Assembly (NCBI GenBank): GCA_027032075.1
Contig: JALVOC010000016.1
Coordinates: 1 to 50,574 of the forward strand
Source of the DNA: Chromatiales bacterium
GTDB lineage: Bacteria > Pseudomonadota > Gammaproteobacteria > UBA6429 > Thiohalophilaceae
Direction: 5' to 3'
DNA length: 50,574 nt
In this document: positions 9,640 through 18,416 of the stretch, piece by piece
Numbering within the stretch: the stretch's first letter is position 1
How the letters are laid out: every line of letters starts with the position of its first letter
Made by a program: the position numbers and the translations under genes
The notes under the pieces: generated by a model
Databases searched by the model: none
The model's input: the letters and a program-made list of their open reading frames with translations, nothing else
What the model was told of the DNA's origin: nothing

Positions 9640-10527
9640 ATGTCTGTTAAACATCCTGTGATCGCCGTCACCGGCTCCTCCGGCGCCGGCACCACGACAG
9701 TAAAAAACGCCTTTGAGCACATTTTCTTTCGTGAGCATATCAACCCGCTGATCATTGAAGGTGACAGCTACCATCGCTATGACCGCGCCGCGATGAAGGA
9801 CGCCATCACCGAGTTTGCCAAGCAGGGCAAACAGCTCAGCCATTTCGGCCCGGAAGCCAACCATTTCGACACCCTCGCAGAAACCTTCAAGGCTTACGGG
9901 GAAGACGGTAAATGCAAGCGCCGCTACTACCTCCACAGCGAGGAGGAGGCGATTGAACACAATGCCCGTCTCGGGACCGATTTGAAACCGGGGCAGTTCA
10001 CCCCCTGGGAAGACATCACCGAAGAAACCGATCTGCTGTTTTATGAAGGTCTGCACGGCGGTGTCAAACACGGCGACATCGATGTTGCCGCCTATACCGA
10101 TCTGCTGGTCGGCGTTGTTCCCATTGTCAACCTGGAGTGGATCCAGAAAATCCACCGCGACAACGCCCAGCGCGGTTACTCCGCCGAGGCCATCGTCGAC
10201 ACCATCCTGCGCCGCATGGACGACTACGTTCACTACATCACGCCACAGTTCTCACGCACGGATATCAATTTCCAGCGCGTCCCCACTGTGGACACCTCAA
10301 ACCCATTTATTGCGCGTGATATCCCGACCCCGGATGAAAGCTTCGTGGTGATCCGCTTCCGCGATCCGAAGGGGGTCGATTTCCCTTACCTGCTCAACAT
10401 GATCAGCGACTCCTTCATGTCACGCCCCAATTCCATCGTGGTGCCGGGCGGCAAGATGGGCTTCGCCATGGAACTGGTTCTCAACCCGATTATCCATGAG
10501 CTGATTGAGAAAAAACGCAAGGCCTGA
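9640..10527 (+). CDS. prkB: Phosphoribulokinase, prokaryotic type
   Basis: 295 residues. The P-loop GSSGAGTTT (about residues 11-19) is characteristic of bacterial phosphoribulokinase. EGDSYHRYDRAAMK, HFGPEANHFDTLAETF and FYEGLHGGVKH follow as in the family. The enzyme phosphorylates ribulose 5-phosphate to ribulose 1,5-bisphosphate in the Calvin cycle. A prkB homologue also occurs in non-autotrophs such as E. coli, so the gene alone does not prove carbon fixation, and no RuBisCO gene is in view. AAGGAG upstream is a good ribosome site. A terminator follows, so the gene appears monocistronic. Confidence 0.93.
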   Translation: MSVKHPVIAVTGSSGAGTTTVKNAFEHIFFREHINPLIIEGDSYHRYDRAAMKDAITEFAKQGKQLSHFGPEANHFDTLAETFKAYGEDGKCKRRYYLHSEEEAIEHNARLGTDLKPGQFTPWEDITEETDLLFYEGLHGGVKHGDIDVAAYTDLLVGVVPIVNLEWIQKIHRDNAQRGYSAEAIVDTILRRMDDYVHYITPQFSRTDINFQRVPTVDTSNPFIARDIPTPDESFVVIRFRDPKGVDFPYLLNMISDSFMSRPNSIVVPGGKMGFAMELVLNPIIHELIEKKRKA

Positions 10528-10546
10528 CTGTTTGCGTGCAAGAATG

Positions 10547-10577
10547 AAAAAGCCGGAGCAAGCGTTCCGGCTTTTTT
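10547..10577 (+). terminator. Intrinsic terminator after prkB
   Basis: AAAAAGCCGGA (10547-10557) pairs with TCCGGCTTTTT (10566-10576) around an 8-base loop, with the T run on the plus strand. Confidence 0.9.
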
Positions 10578-10686
10578 CGTTTGAAAACCGCAACAACACA
10601 CCCAATACTAAATCGCTGTGCTAAATAAAGATCTCCACTTAAAAATAGCAAGGCCGCTTCTCCGGCCCCTTGATCCATGTCCCGAT

Positions 10687-10926
10687 GACACTGCTGTCCC
10701 GTTAACATCACCAATAAAGCTGGTAAGTATCAGATTTTATAAACAATACGCCTGTTCAAAGGCGTTATAGACATGAAATTACACGAGTCCAAAATCGGAG
10801 CCATCCCTTCTCCCTCCGGGAGAAGGCCAGGATGAAGGGATCAAAAAAACAATGCGTTACCTGTTTGATATCCCCTCACCCCAACCCTCTCCCGCAGGGA
10901 GAGGGAGTTAACGGGACAGCAGTGTC
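10687..10926. mobile_element. Short inverted-repeat element (240 bp) upstream of tas
   Basis: The ends are perfect 20-bp inverted repeats: GACACTGCTGTCC through GTTAAC at 10687-10706, with its exact reverse complement at 10907-10926. No open frame of note lies inside. The interior holds two more palindromes, TTCTCCC/GGGAGAA near 10808-10824 (nested in an outer ATCCCTTC/GAAGGGAT stem) and CCCTCTCCC/GGGAGAGGG near 10885-10905. It resembles a MITE or compound REP-like unit. I see no clear target duplication. It ends 28 bases before the tas start. Confidence 0.7.
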
Positions 10927-10954
10927 CAGATGATTGAATAACAGGAATCAGGAA

Positions 10955-11998
10955 ATGCAATATCGCAAGCTGGGTTATACCGATATCGATGTCAGCGTCA
11001 TCTGCCTTGGCACCATGACATTCGGTGAACAGAACACCGAAGCAGAGGCGTTTGCCCAGATGGATTACGCCTTTGAACAGGGCGTGAATTTCTTCGATAC
11101 CGCCGAACTCTACAGTATCCCGCCCAAAGCGGAAACCTACGGCGTGACAGAAACAATTATCGGCAAATGGCTCAAGGCGCGCGGCAGGCGGCACGAGATC
11201 ATCCTCGGCAGTAAAATCGCCGGCCCGGGTGAGGACTGGTTGCCGCATATCCGTGAAGGGAAAACACGCTATGACCGCCACAGCATTGAATCCGCCCTCA
11301 ACGACACGCTGCGACGGCTCAATACCGACTACCTCGATCTCTATCAGCTTCACTGGCCGGAACGTCATACCAACTTTTTCGGCAAACTCGGTTACACGCC
11401 GACACAGGATGACTGCTTCACCCCGGTGGCAGAAACGCTGGCGGTACTGCACGATCAGGTGAAGGCAGGCAAGATCCGGCATATCGGTCTTTCCAATGAG
11501 ACCCCCTGGGGTGTGATGAGCTTTATCAAGGCCGCGGAACAACTGAATCTTTCCCGCATTGTCAGTGTGCAAAACCCCTACAGCCTGTTGAACCGCAGTT
11601 ATGAAATCGGCCTGGCGGAAATTTCCTGGCGCGAACACTGCGGCCTGCTTGCCTACTCACCCCTCGGCTTCGGTGTCCTCTCGGGCAAATACCTGAACGG
11701 CGCGCGGCCGCCCGGGGCGCGGCTGACGCTGTTTCCTGATTACACGCGCTACAGCCTTCCGGCAGCCGAAGCCGCCACGCAAAAATATGTGGCGCTCGCC
11801 CGGCAACAGGGACTCGAGCCGGCACAAATGGCGCTGGCCTTTGTCAACAGCCGGCCGTTTCTCACCAGCACCATCATCGGGGCGACTACCCAGAAGCAAC
11901 TGAAGTCAAACATCGACAGCATCCATCTGGATCTGCCGGCAGACGTGGTGGAAGAGATTGAGATGATCCATAATCTTTATCCCAATCCAAGCCCTTGA
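10955..11998 (+). CDS. tas: Aldo/keto reductase, Tas-like
   Basis: 347 residues, close to the E. coli Tas length. The start MQYRKLGYTDIDVSVICLGTM matches the family better than the TTG at 10934, and CAGGAA lies before it. Visible features are FFDTAELY (catalytic Asp and Tyr), ILGSKIAGPG (Lys), YLDLYQLHWP (His region), the Tas-typical FGKLGY and QNPYSLLNRS, and the C-terminal NADPH segment STIIGATTQKQLKSNI. The physiological substrate is unknown. hinT follows after 33 bases and is probably co-transcribed. A short inverted-repeat element lies directly upstream and may affect expression. Confidence 0.9.
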   Translation: MQYRKLGYTDIDVSVICLGTMTFGEQNTEAEAFAQMDYAFEQGVNFFDTAELYSIPPKAETYGVTETIIGKWLKARGRRHEIILGSKIAGPGEDWLPHIREGKTRYDRHSIESALNDTLRRLNTDYLDLYQLHWPERHTNFFGKLGYTPTQDDCFTPVAETLAVLHDQVKAGKIRHIGLSNETPWGVMSFIKAAEQLNLSRIVSVQNPYSLLNRSYEIGLAEISWREHCGLLAYSPLGFGVLSGKYLNGARPPGARLTLFPDYTRYSLPAAEAATQKYVALARQQGLEPAQMALAFVNSRPFLTSTIIGATTQKQLKSNIDSIHLDLPADVVEEIEMIHNLYPNPSP

Positions 11999-12031
11999 GC
12001 CGGGTGTCATCACTGCAGCGGAGAAAAACAA

Positions 12032-12373
12032 ATGACCTGTCTGTTCTGCAAAATTGCCAATGGCGAGATCAACAGTGAGATCGTTTACGACGATGAGGAT
12101 GTCGTCGCCTTTCGGGATATCCACCCGCAGGCACCACACCATGTCCTCTGTATACCGCGCCGGCATATCGCTACGGTAAACGACGCCAACGAAGAGGATA
12201 TGCTGCTGCTCGGCAAGTTGACCCTGGCGGCGCAGAAGGTGGCAAAGGCGCTGGGGGTGGCGGAAGACGGCTATCGCCTGGTGATGAACTGCAATGGCCA
12301 TGGCGGTCAGACGGTGTTCCATCTCCATCTGCACCTGCTGGCCGGGCGGCCGTTGCACTGGCCACCGGGATAA
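12032..12373 (+). CDS. hinT: Histidine triad nucleotide-binding protein HinT
   Basis: 113 residues of the HIT family. [11 protein letters not shown] opens the protein and the active-site triad is HLHLHLLAG near the C terminus. HinT hydrolyses phosphoramidates of purine nucleotides such as AMP-lysine. The zinc-type Cys pair of some HIT proteins is seen only as CLFC. It probably shares a transcript with tas and ends 10 bases from the convergent cyclic-nucleotide/rhodanese gene. Confidence 0.93.
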   Translation: MTCLFCKIANGEINSEIVYDDEDVVAFRDIHPQAPHHVLCIPRRHIATVNDANEEDMLLLGKLTLAAQKVAKALGVAEDGYRLVMNCNGHGGQTVFHLHLHLLAGRPLHWPPG

Positions 12374-12383
12374 AAACCGCTCC

Positions 12384-13610
12384 TCAGGAAGCGCTGCGCT
12401 GCAGATCCTGGGCCATGACTTTTACGCCGCCATTCAGCACACTGGCCTGGAACCCTTTTTGCGCCAGGATAAACGCGGCAGCGGCACTGCGCCTGCCGGT
12501 ACTGCAATAACAAACATAGGGCGTATCCTGTTTCAGCTCATCCAGACGCATGCGTAATTCATGCAATGGAATATTTACCGCCCCCGGCAGATGGCTGTGA
12601 TGGTACTCCCGCGCATGGCGCACATCCAGCCAGCATGCCCCGTTGGCCACACGCAAGCGTGCTTCACCCGGCGACACCCGGTCCAGTAATGGCTCCTGCA
12701 ATAACTGATTGAAATCTTCCTTGGAGAGACGCATGACGATACCGTCACTCAGCATCGTCACCGATGCGTTGCGGTTTCCTTCCGATATCAATGCCTCTTC
12801 GCCAAAACTGCGGCCCGCCTCGAGCCTGGCCAGTTCCACCGTTCGGGTGACAAGGGCCTCACCCTCGGTTAACACATAGTAATAATCACCCGGCTCGCCC
12901 TGCTGGATGATGGTGTCGCCTTCGTGCACCTCCACGCTTTCCATCCTTTCCAGCAAACGTTTGATATTGGCCGGCGGCATGGCTTTAAACGCCATGATGT
13001 GCCGCATTTTGCGTATCCAGCTGCGATCCGTCCCCGGCGGCGGTGCCGCCTGCGGCGCGTCTGTTACGCTTTCCGTTTTTTTCTCCGCCACGGCAACGGC
13101 ACTTTTCTGTTTTGCTGCGGATTGATGCGCTTCGCTCTGTTTGGCTTCCGTCTGTTTTTGTGCGACCGGTTTTGGCTGAGGCGGTACCGGCTCCGCCTGT
13201 TTCATCCTTGCCTGTTTCAGCTCGGCCTCTTTGGACTCCGATACCGCCATCTGATCCCACATCATCATGTAATCGAGCACGCTGTTATCGATACGCAATA
13301 TCTCCACCCGCGTCAGCGCAGAACAACTGGCCTGGCGGGGCTGGCTGTCATCGAGGGGGAAACGGGCATCCTCGGATTTTTCATTGATCGTTTTGTTTAT
13401 CTGCCCGTCAGAGGAACTAAGCTGGATGTCTCCCGCCAGCAGATAAATCGTCTGGTTATCGATATCGCCTTCACGAAACAGGCTGCCGCCTATCGCCAGC
13501 TTCTCCACATACACCAGCGGAATCAGTTCCTGTAAACGTTCCTCGGATAAAGAGGCGATGGGCTCGAGCCGCCTTAGCTGTTCAATCTCAATAACCTTCT
13601 TTTCTCTCAT
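12384..13610 (-). CDS. Tandem cyclic-nucleotide-binding domains fused to rhodanese
   Basis: 408 residues in three modules. Residues about 15-115 form a first cNMP-like domain (GGSLFREGDIDNQTIYLLAGD). A Gln/Lys/Ala-rich linker spans about 130-205. A second cNMP domain (GDTIIQQGEPGDYYYVLTEGE, RSFGEEALISEGNRNASV) follows at about 215-315. A C-terminal rhodanese (CWLDVRHAREYHHSHLPGA, active loop CSTGRRS, VLNGGV) completes the protein. The active-site Cys is present, so sulfur transfer is plausible. No DNA-binding helix is seen, so this is not a CRP-type regulator. The role of ligand control over the rhodanese is inference. Confidence 0.88.
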   Translation of the reverse strand: MREKKVIEIEQLRRLEPIASLSEERLQELIPLVYVEKLAIGGSLFREGDIDNQTIYLLAGDIQLSSSDGQINKTINEKSEDARFPLDDSQPRQASCSALTRVEILRIDNSVLDYMMMWDQMAVSESKEAELKQARMKQAEPVPPQPKPVAQKQTEAKQSEAHQSAAKQKSAVAVAEKKTESVTDAPQAAPPPGTDRSWIRKMRHIMAFKAMPPANIKRLLERMESVEVHEGDTIIQQGEPGDYYYVLTEGEALVTRTVELARLEAGRSFGEEALISEGNRNASVTMLSDGIVMRLSKEDFNQLLQEPLLDRVSPGEARLRVANGACWLDVRHAREYHHSHLPGAVNIPLHELRMRLDELKQDTPYVCYCSTGRRSAAAAFILAQKGFQASVLNGGVKVMAQDLQRSAS

Positions 13611-13993
13611 GACTATCTCTTTGTATAAGTATTTTCTTATATATTTTCTTTTCTCAAGATAACGTTATTGCAAGACGGAACAGTCTATACATTTAACAGA
13701 AAACTAAAGTTCTGCGAAGTCTTACCGATAGAGCTTTACACATTTGATTCTCTTTTTGTCAACTTTGTCACATTTTACGCGCGCCCGGCAAACTTTCCAT
13801 GCTGTAAGCCGCTATATAGAAAAGGAGCAACCATTTTCCGGACAGGGATCATGTCGATGCAGGCAAGCAACCATCCGTATCAGTTCCCCGTCAGGAAAGA
13901 GCCCTCTATTGTGCGGTACACCGTTTGCTGGAAGCATGCGGCTCGCATCAGCCAGTCATCGGCACGCCAGGCGCATAATAACAGGGATGTAAT
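13611..13993. promoter_or_regulatory. Divergent intergenic region, cNMP-rhodanese / HDOD
   Basis: 383 AT-rich bases carry promoters for both directions. A possible plus-strand leader reading frame at 13851-13997 is listed separately. No repeat or hairpin of note is seen. Confidence 0.4.
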
Positions 13994-13997
13994 ATGA
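13851..13997 (+). CDS. Possible 48-residue leader frame overlapping the HDOD gene
   Basis: ATG at 13851 opens a 48-codon frame whose TGA overlaps the HDOD start in an ATGA (13994-13997), the geometry of translational coupling. AAAGGAGC lies about 20 bases upstream, which is too far for this ATG. The composition is not clearly protein-like and no family is recognised, so it may be chance. Confidence 0.2.
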   Translation: MSMQASNHPYQFPVRKEPSIVRYTVCWKHAARISQSSARQAHNNRDVI

Positions 13998-14905
13998 ATC
14001 AGTCTATCTCCACCTCCAGTCACGCCTCGATCATACGTGCCCCCAAACTGGACATCCGTGAACAGGTCGCCTCCCTCGATGATCTGCCGATGATCCCCGA
14101 GATGGCGTTACGTATTCTGGAACTGCAGGACGATGCAGATGCCACGGTCGATCAACTGGCGTCCATTATCCAGATGGATCCTGCACTGAGTGCACAACTC
14201 ATCCGTTATGCCAACTCTCCCCTCTACGGCCAACGCAGCAGTGTGGATACCCTTGAAGATGCCATCTTCCGTGTACTCGGCTTCGAGACCGTGTTGTATA
14301 TCGCGCTTGGCAGCACCCTCTCACAGGCATTTCACTTGCCGCGCAGCGGGCCCATCGGCCTGAAAACATTCTGGCAGAATGCTGTTTTCAGTGCCGCACT
14401 GGTGCAGAAGCTGGCTAGCCAGCATCAGCGCCAATGGCAGATCAAACCTGGTACCGCCTATCTCTGCGCGCTGTTGCACAACATCGGCTATCTGGTACTG
14501 GCGACGCTGTTTGAAAGCGAATATTTCTGGTTGAACAAAGTGATCGAGGCCAGACCGGATACCGCGGTGGTGGAGATCGAAAAACAGCTGTTGGGAATTT
14601 CCCATACTGAACTCGGAAAATATCTGCTGGAGTCCTGGCATCTGCCGAAGGAAATCGTCACGGTGGCGAGTGAGCATCATAACCTGGGATACGAGGGCAA
14701 ACACAGCGACACCGTGCGACTGATCCAGGTTACCGACCAATTGCTGCGTTCACACAAAATGTCGGACGCCGACACTGATGAGATTTCAACCGGACTATGT
14801 CAAAAACTCGGGCTGGACGACAGCGAAATTTATCTGGCGATGGATGATGTACTGGAGTCGAGCAGCGTACTGAATTCCATGGCAAAGTCATTCAGCAACA
14901 CCTGA
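13994..14905 (+). CDS. HDOD domain protein
   Basis: 303 residues. The HDOD region runs from about 30 to 230: LPMIPEMALRILELQDD, IIQMDPALSAQLIRYANSPLYG, EDAIFRVLGFETVLYIALG and ALLHNIGYLVLATLF. HDOD is an HD-related domain found in proteins that act in bacterial signalling, often with c-di-GMP modules. Here it stands alone, with no GGDEF, EAL or receiver domain, so a protein-protein signalling role is likely but unproven. It is divergent from the cNMP-rhodanese gene. Confidence 0.9.
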   Translation: MNQSISTSSHASIIRAPKLDIREQVASLDDLPMIPEMALRILELQDDADATVDQLASIIQMDPALSAQLIRYANSPLYGQRSSVDTLEDAIFRVLGFETVLYIALGSTLSQAFHLPRSGPIGLKTFWQNAVFSAALVQKLASQHQRQWQIKPGTAYLCALLHNIGYLVLATLFESEYFWLNKVIEARPDTAVVEIEKQLLGISHTELGKYLLESWHLPKEIVTVASEHHNLGYEGKHSDTVRLIQVTDQLLRSHKMSDADTDEISTGLCQKLGLDDSEIYLAMDDVLESSSVLNSMAKSFSNT

Positions 14906-15002
14906 AACGGGCAAACAGAAAGGCCGGACCACCTCATCTGGGACATTCCCTTTAATCCGGGGTACCGCTATATCCGCATGCGGCCGGTGCTAACGCATTT
15001 AC

Positions 15003-15596
15003 TCAGACCCGCAAACCACCAAGCCGCTTCATCACCTGCTGGCGATACCATTTGACACCGCCGACGAAAGCCGCCACCGTCAGCAGAACGAATCCTGCCA
15101 GCCACCATATCCATTCGGGATTTCCGCCCGCGCTTATCGGGCTGGGTTGCATCGCCTGTAACTGTGCCTGCTGCAACTGGAGCCTGGCGCGCTCATCTTC
15201 CAGTTGCCTGATTTTTTCATTCAGGACCCGGTTGGCCTCTTCCAGCACCTGATTCGCCTGCTGCAGGGTCTTGATCTGCTCGTTGAGCTTGAGCTGTTGT
15301 TTCTTCTGTTGCTTGAGCTGAATCACGGCCGGTGCGTTTTTAATCACATAGATGTCCTTGATCCAGCCGGTGAGGCCCTGCGGTGTCCTGATTTGAATAT
15401 AACCATTTTTCCGCTCAAGCACCTCCAGTTTCATACCGGTAGTGACAACGCCAATCGGCGCCACCTGGTTATCCGGCTCGGAACGCACCCCCACCCGCAA
15501 GGTATCACTGACATACACACTGTCGGCAAAAGCCACCGGCAAAAAGCCCCATAGCAGGCAGATAAAAATGAGAGTTTGCTTCAAATGATTATTCAT
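15003..15596 (-). CDS. TIGR04211-like secreted SH3 protein with C-terminal anchor
   Basis: 197 residues from MNNHLKQ. A signal peptide (LIFICLLWGFLPVAFA) is followed by a bacterial SH3 domain (YVSDTLRVGVRSEPDN to GLTGWIKDIYV, about 27-90), a coiled coil rich in Gln, Leu and Glu (about 100-160), and a C-terminal membrane segment (WIWWLAGFVLLTVAAFVGGV) with a basic tail. This matches the YgiM/TIGR04211 layout, an inner-membrane protein with its SH3 domain in the periplasm. A longer start at 15623 is possible. Its cellular role is not settled. Confidence 0.85.
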   Translation of the reverse strand: MNNHLKQTLIFICLLWGFLPVAFADSVYVSDTLRVGVRSEPDNQVAPIGVVTTGMKLEVLERKNGYIQIRTPQGLTGWIKDIYVIKNAPAVIQLKQQKKQQLKLNEQIKTLQQANQVLEEANRVLNEKIRQLEDERARLQLQQAQLQAMQPSPISAGGNPEWIWWLAGFVLLTVAAFVGGVKWYRQQVMKRLGGLRV

Positions 15597-16175
15597 GACC
15601 GTGGTTATCATCCTTAAAAACATCTGTTACAGAATATCGACCAAAATATTCCGGGCTTTAATCCACATCCCGGGGGGTTATCCTGTGATTGCGGTTAAAA
15701 CCCGGATTTCAACCGTTCAACATCGCTGTTAGCGGAAAAAAGATCCTCTGAAGCGGTAGTCATACCTCAACCCCGCCCGTTGGCGCCAATAACACCGGAT
15801 CGAACGTCAAAGGTAAATCAATTCCGTCAAAAATCCGCAGGAAAAACCACCGCATACAGGGTTATTACCATTATGCCACCCCCCCGGAAAACACCATGTT
15901 AACCGGCACGCCGCCTGAATTCAGCAGTTTTTCCACGGGGAGGTACGGCAGCGGGGGCAGCCGCATTGCCAATCCGGCGGAAAAAGGGAAGCATGGCGCA
16001 AAACCCTGTGCAAGTCCTGACTGTTTCCTCATCCGCGGCGTGCAAATGCATTGAATAAATCAATCCAAAAAAATACAAAACACGGAAAAATACATGTATA
16101 GTAGCTTCAAATCTCGATGGAGTATGCTATTGTAACAACATTTACAACCATTCATTAACACTTCCAGGAGTAATC
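15597..16175. other. 579-base gene-free stretch before the HU-like gene
   Basis: No convincing frame, repeat or structured RNA is seen. The last 120 bases are AT-rich with several -10-like motifs (TATAGT, TATGCT), consistent with a promoter for the HU-like gene. AGGAG stands just before its ATG. Confidence 0.4.
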
Positions 16176-16556
16176 ATGGCAGCTAAGAAAAAATCAAAAA
16201 AGAAAGTCGCAAAGAAAAAAGTCGTAGCAAAAAAGGCCCCCAAAGCGATCAAGGAACCCTATACCAAATCCATGCTCTTCAATGAACTCGCAGAGCGTAC
16301 CGACCTCAAGAAGAAAGAAATTGTCGCTGTTTTTGATGAACTGGCAGATATCATCCACGCCCACATCCGCCGCAACGCTTCCGGCGTTTTCACCGTTCCC
16401 GGTTTGATGAAAATCAAGGTTGTCCGCAAGCCGGCCACCCGTGCACGCAAGGGGATCAACCCCTTCACCGGTGAACCGACCGTCTTCAAGGCAAAACCGG
16501 CGCGGAATGTCGTCAAGGTACAGCCACTCAAGGCACTCAAAGACATGGCGCTCTGA
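16176..16556 (+). CDS. HU-family DNA-binding protein with lysine-rich N-terminal tail
   Basis: 126 residues. The first 25 are almost all Lys, Ala and Val (AAKKKSKKKVAKKKVVAKKA), resembling a histone H1-like tail. The HU/IHF fold follows: YTKSMLFNELAERTDLKKKE, VFDELADIIHAHIRRN and FTVPGLMKIKVVRKPATRARKG, ending in GINPFTGEPTVFKAKPA, the equivalent of the DNA-contacting arm. Ordinary HU proteins are about 90 residues without this tail, so it probably adds non-specific DNA or RNA contacts. A GC-rich hairpin follows the stop. Confidence 0.92.
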   Translation: MAAKKKSKKKVAKKKVVAKKAPKAIKEPYTKSMLFNELAERTDLKKKEIVAVFDELADIIHAHIRRNASGVFTVPGLMKIKVVRKPATRARKGINPFTGEPTVFKAKPARNVVKVQPLKALKDMAL

Positions 16557-16570
16557 TCACACTGCGGATG

Positions 16571-16597
16571 ATGGCCGGGGGAACCCACCCCGGCCAT
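16571..16597 (+). terminator. Hairpin after the HU-like gene
   Basis: ATGGCCGGGG (16571-16580) pairs perfectly with CCCCGGCCAT (16588-16597). The downstream T run is weak, so termination efficiency is uncertain. Confidence 0.55.
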
Positions 16598-17161
16598 ACC
16601 GCTTTCAGCGTATCCGCATCCCCGTCGCTCCCGCCTGCAACACAGTACCGTACAGATCTGAAACAACTCTGCCGGCCCTTTCCGGGAGTTCGAGGCACGA
16701 TGTGCCAATTACCGGTCTGCCCTGCCGAAACAGTGCCACCACTGATTACTGAAACACAACGCCGCGGAAACGTCTCTATGAACAGGGTTTGCCGGATGCA
16801 CTGATCAGCCCGGCGGACCAATACGGTTATGACACCCCGGCCTGTAAGGTTTTTTGGCGCCTTCCCGGAAAAAATGCCGGCAGATCGCGCATGAAACAAA
16901 AACCGAACGCCTCCCCGGTTTCTCCATTAATGGCAGCTCTCCCTGGATAAAATATCCGGATTTGCATAATAATTAGAATTAGACTAAGAATAATCCGTAG
17001 ATGCAGGAAACCGCATCATGTCGTGCCAGAGTTGACGCATGGCCAGTTTCCATAATGAATTCATGTGTCCGTTTCTGGCGGAGGAGTATTTTACACAACC
17101 GTTCCAGGCTCACCTTTTGCCTTCCTGGTTTCGGAATAATAATTAATTTCAGGAGATATGT
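16598..17161. other. Gene-free stretch between the HU-like and CBS genes
   Basis: Frames on both strands here are short, without family signatures, and I reject them. The final 180 bases become AT-rich and end with AGGAG six bases before the CBS start, so the promoter of that gene is probably here. No repeat is seen. Confidence 0.35.
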
Positions 17162-17758
17162 ATGTCCACCAGCTTTACCCCCTTGCCAACAACAACCCTG
17201 GCCCAGGGAGCCGGTTACCACCGCCCACCCCAACCATTACATGAGACCATTACACTGAATGCACCCGCCGTGGAGGTCATGACCGATTTGACCCGGGTCA
17301 CTGCGGTGACCATCGAACCCGGTGTCAGTATCGATGTCGCCAACCAGAAAATGCTGAGCCGGCATGTGCGTCTGCTGTTGGTGACAGACAGCGACGCTGC
17401 CGTCGTCGGGATCATCACCGCCACTGATATCCTGGGTGAAAAACCCGTATTGTTCATGCAGAAAGTCGCATGCAGTTTTCACGATATCACCGTGGAAGAC
17501 ATCATGACCCCCCGCTCACAACTCGAGGTGATACACATGGTGGATGTGGAAAATGCGCGCGTCGGCAATATTGTTGAATGCCTCAAACAGCAGGGGCGGC
17601 AACATGCGCTGGTGGTCGATGTCAACGAATCGAATCTGAAAGTCTCGGTACGGGGGATATTTTCCTGTGCGCAGATCAGCAAGCAACTTGGCATCAATAT
17701 AGAGACCAGTTGCAAGGCCTCCACCTTTGCGGAACTGGAGCAGGCACTGTCGGCATAG
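17162..17758 (+). CDS. CBS domain pair protein
   Basis: 198 residues. Two CBS repeats span about 50-110 (VTIEPGVSIDVANQKMLSRHVRLLLVTD then VVGIITATDIL) and about 115-185 (VEDIMTPRSQLEVI then HALVVDV and VRGIFSCAQISKQLG). CBS pairs bind adenosine nucleotides or related ligands and usually regulate an attached or partner protein. No effector domain is attached, so it is a stand-alone sensor. AGGAG precedes the ATG and a strong terminator follows, implying a single-gene transcript. Confidence 0.88.
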   Translation: MSTSFTPLPTTTLAQGAGYHRPPQPLHETITLNAPAVEVMTDLTRVTAVTIEPGVSIDVANQKMLSRHVRLLLVTDSDAAVVGIITATDILGEKPVLFMQKVACSFHDITVEDIMTPRSQLEVIHMVDVENARVGNIVECLKQQGRQHALVVDVNESNLKVSVRGIFSCAQISKQLGINIETSCKASTFAELEQALSA

Positions 17759-17768
17759 GAAGTAAAAC

Positions 17769-17798
17769 AAAACTGCCCCACATCAGTGGGGCAGTTTT
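17769..17798. terminator. Bidirectional terminator between CBS and YfaZ-like genes
   Basis: AAAACTGCCCCA (17769-17780) pairs perfectly with TGGGGCAGTTTT (17787-17798) around CATCAG. The A and T flanks allow it to work in both directions. Confidence 0.9.
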
Positions 17799-17840
17799 CA
17801 TGAGTAAAGCAACAGTGTGCGCCGTGAAGCGCGCGTTCAA

Positions 17841-18416
17841 TCAGAACTGAAGGTTGACACCGAGGTATAATCCTTCATCGATCGTCCTGTCCGGTGCATC
17901 CTTGAGATCCACCTTGATCTGCTGGAGCCCGAGCTGAACCAGTGCCTGACTGGTTACCTGGAAGTTGGCGGTAACGCCGACTTCATGCATGCCATCCGCA
18001 TCATTAAAAGTAATCACACTCGGGACAAAATAAAGGTAAGCGCCAATGCCAAAACCGTTCCAGGCCTCCGGCATCAATGCCAAATCACCGCCCAGCCCCA
18101 TACCACCGATGCTGTGATCGTCCGCACGGCCGTAATACAGCCGGCCACCGATGGTAATGATCAGTGGCGCATCGAGACTCTCGCCCCGTACCTGGGTACC
18201 CACATGCAACAGGTAATCCGAGACAGTGTCATTTTTCTTTGAATAAAGGTAACCGCCTTCCAGTTCCATGCGCCCGAGGCTTTGTCCGAATGATTCCGAG
18301 ACGTACATCAATCTGGCCATGTCATCACTTAACTGGATACGAAATACATCTGCACGCACAGATGCCGTTGCTGTGAACATAAATAACAAACCAACATAGA
18401 CAAACCTCAAAATCAT
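17841..18416 (-). CDS. YfaZ-like outer membrane beta-barrel protein
   Basis: 191 residues starting MILRFVYVGLLFMFTATASV, a signal peptide cleaved near RA-DV. GGGAGAA before this ATG supports it over the start at 18467. The mature part alternates polar and hydrophobic residues with Gly and Tyr (LEGGYLYSKKNDTVSDYLLHVGTQV, GGRLYYGRADD) and ends in the aromatic YLGVNLQF, the usual outer-membrane barrel ending with C-terminal Phe. The pattern fits the YfaZ family. Function unknown. Confidence 0.75.
   Translation of the reverse strand: MILRFVYVGLLFMFTATASVRADVFRIQLSDDMARLMYVSESFGQSLGRMELEGGYLYSKKNDTVSDYLLHVGTQVRGESLDAPLIITIGGRLYYGRADDHSIGGMGLGGDLALMPEAWNGFGIGAYLYFVPSVITFNDADGMHEVGVTANFQVTSQALVQLGLQQIKVDLKDAPDRTIDEGLYLGVNLQF

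Noticed and set aside
10607..10622. A further copy of the short inverted-repeat element
   Set aside because: Only about 14 bases (CTAAATCGCTGTGC) match; the rest diverges, so it may be a chance match or a very short remnant.
13668..13850. 5' part of a longer frame upstream of the HDOD gene
   Set aside because: No start with a ribosome site and no protein-like composition; only the 48-codon tail is kept, with low confidence.
16537..16899. Minus-strand frame in the HU to CBS gap
   Set aside because: No motif or ribosome site, and it overlaps the end of the HU gene.
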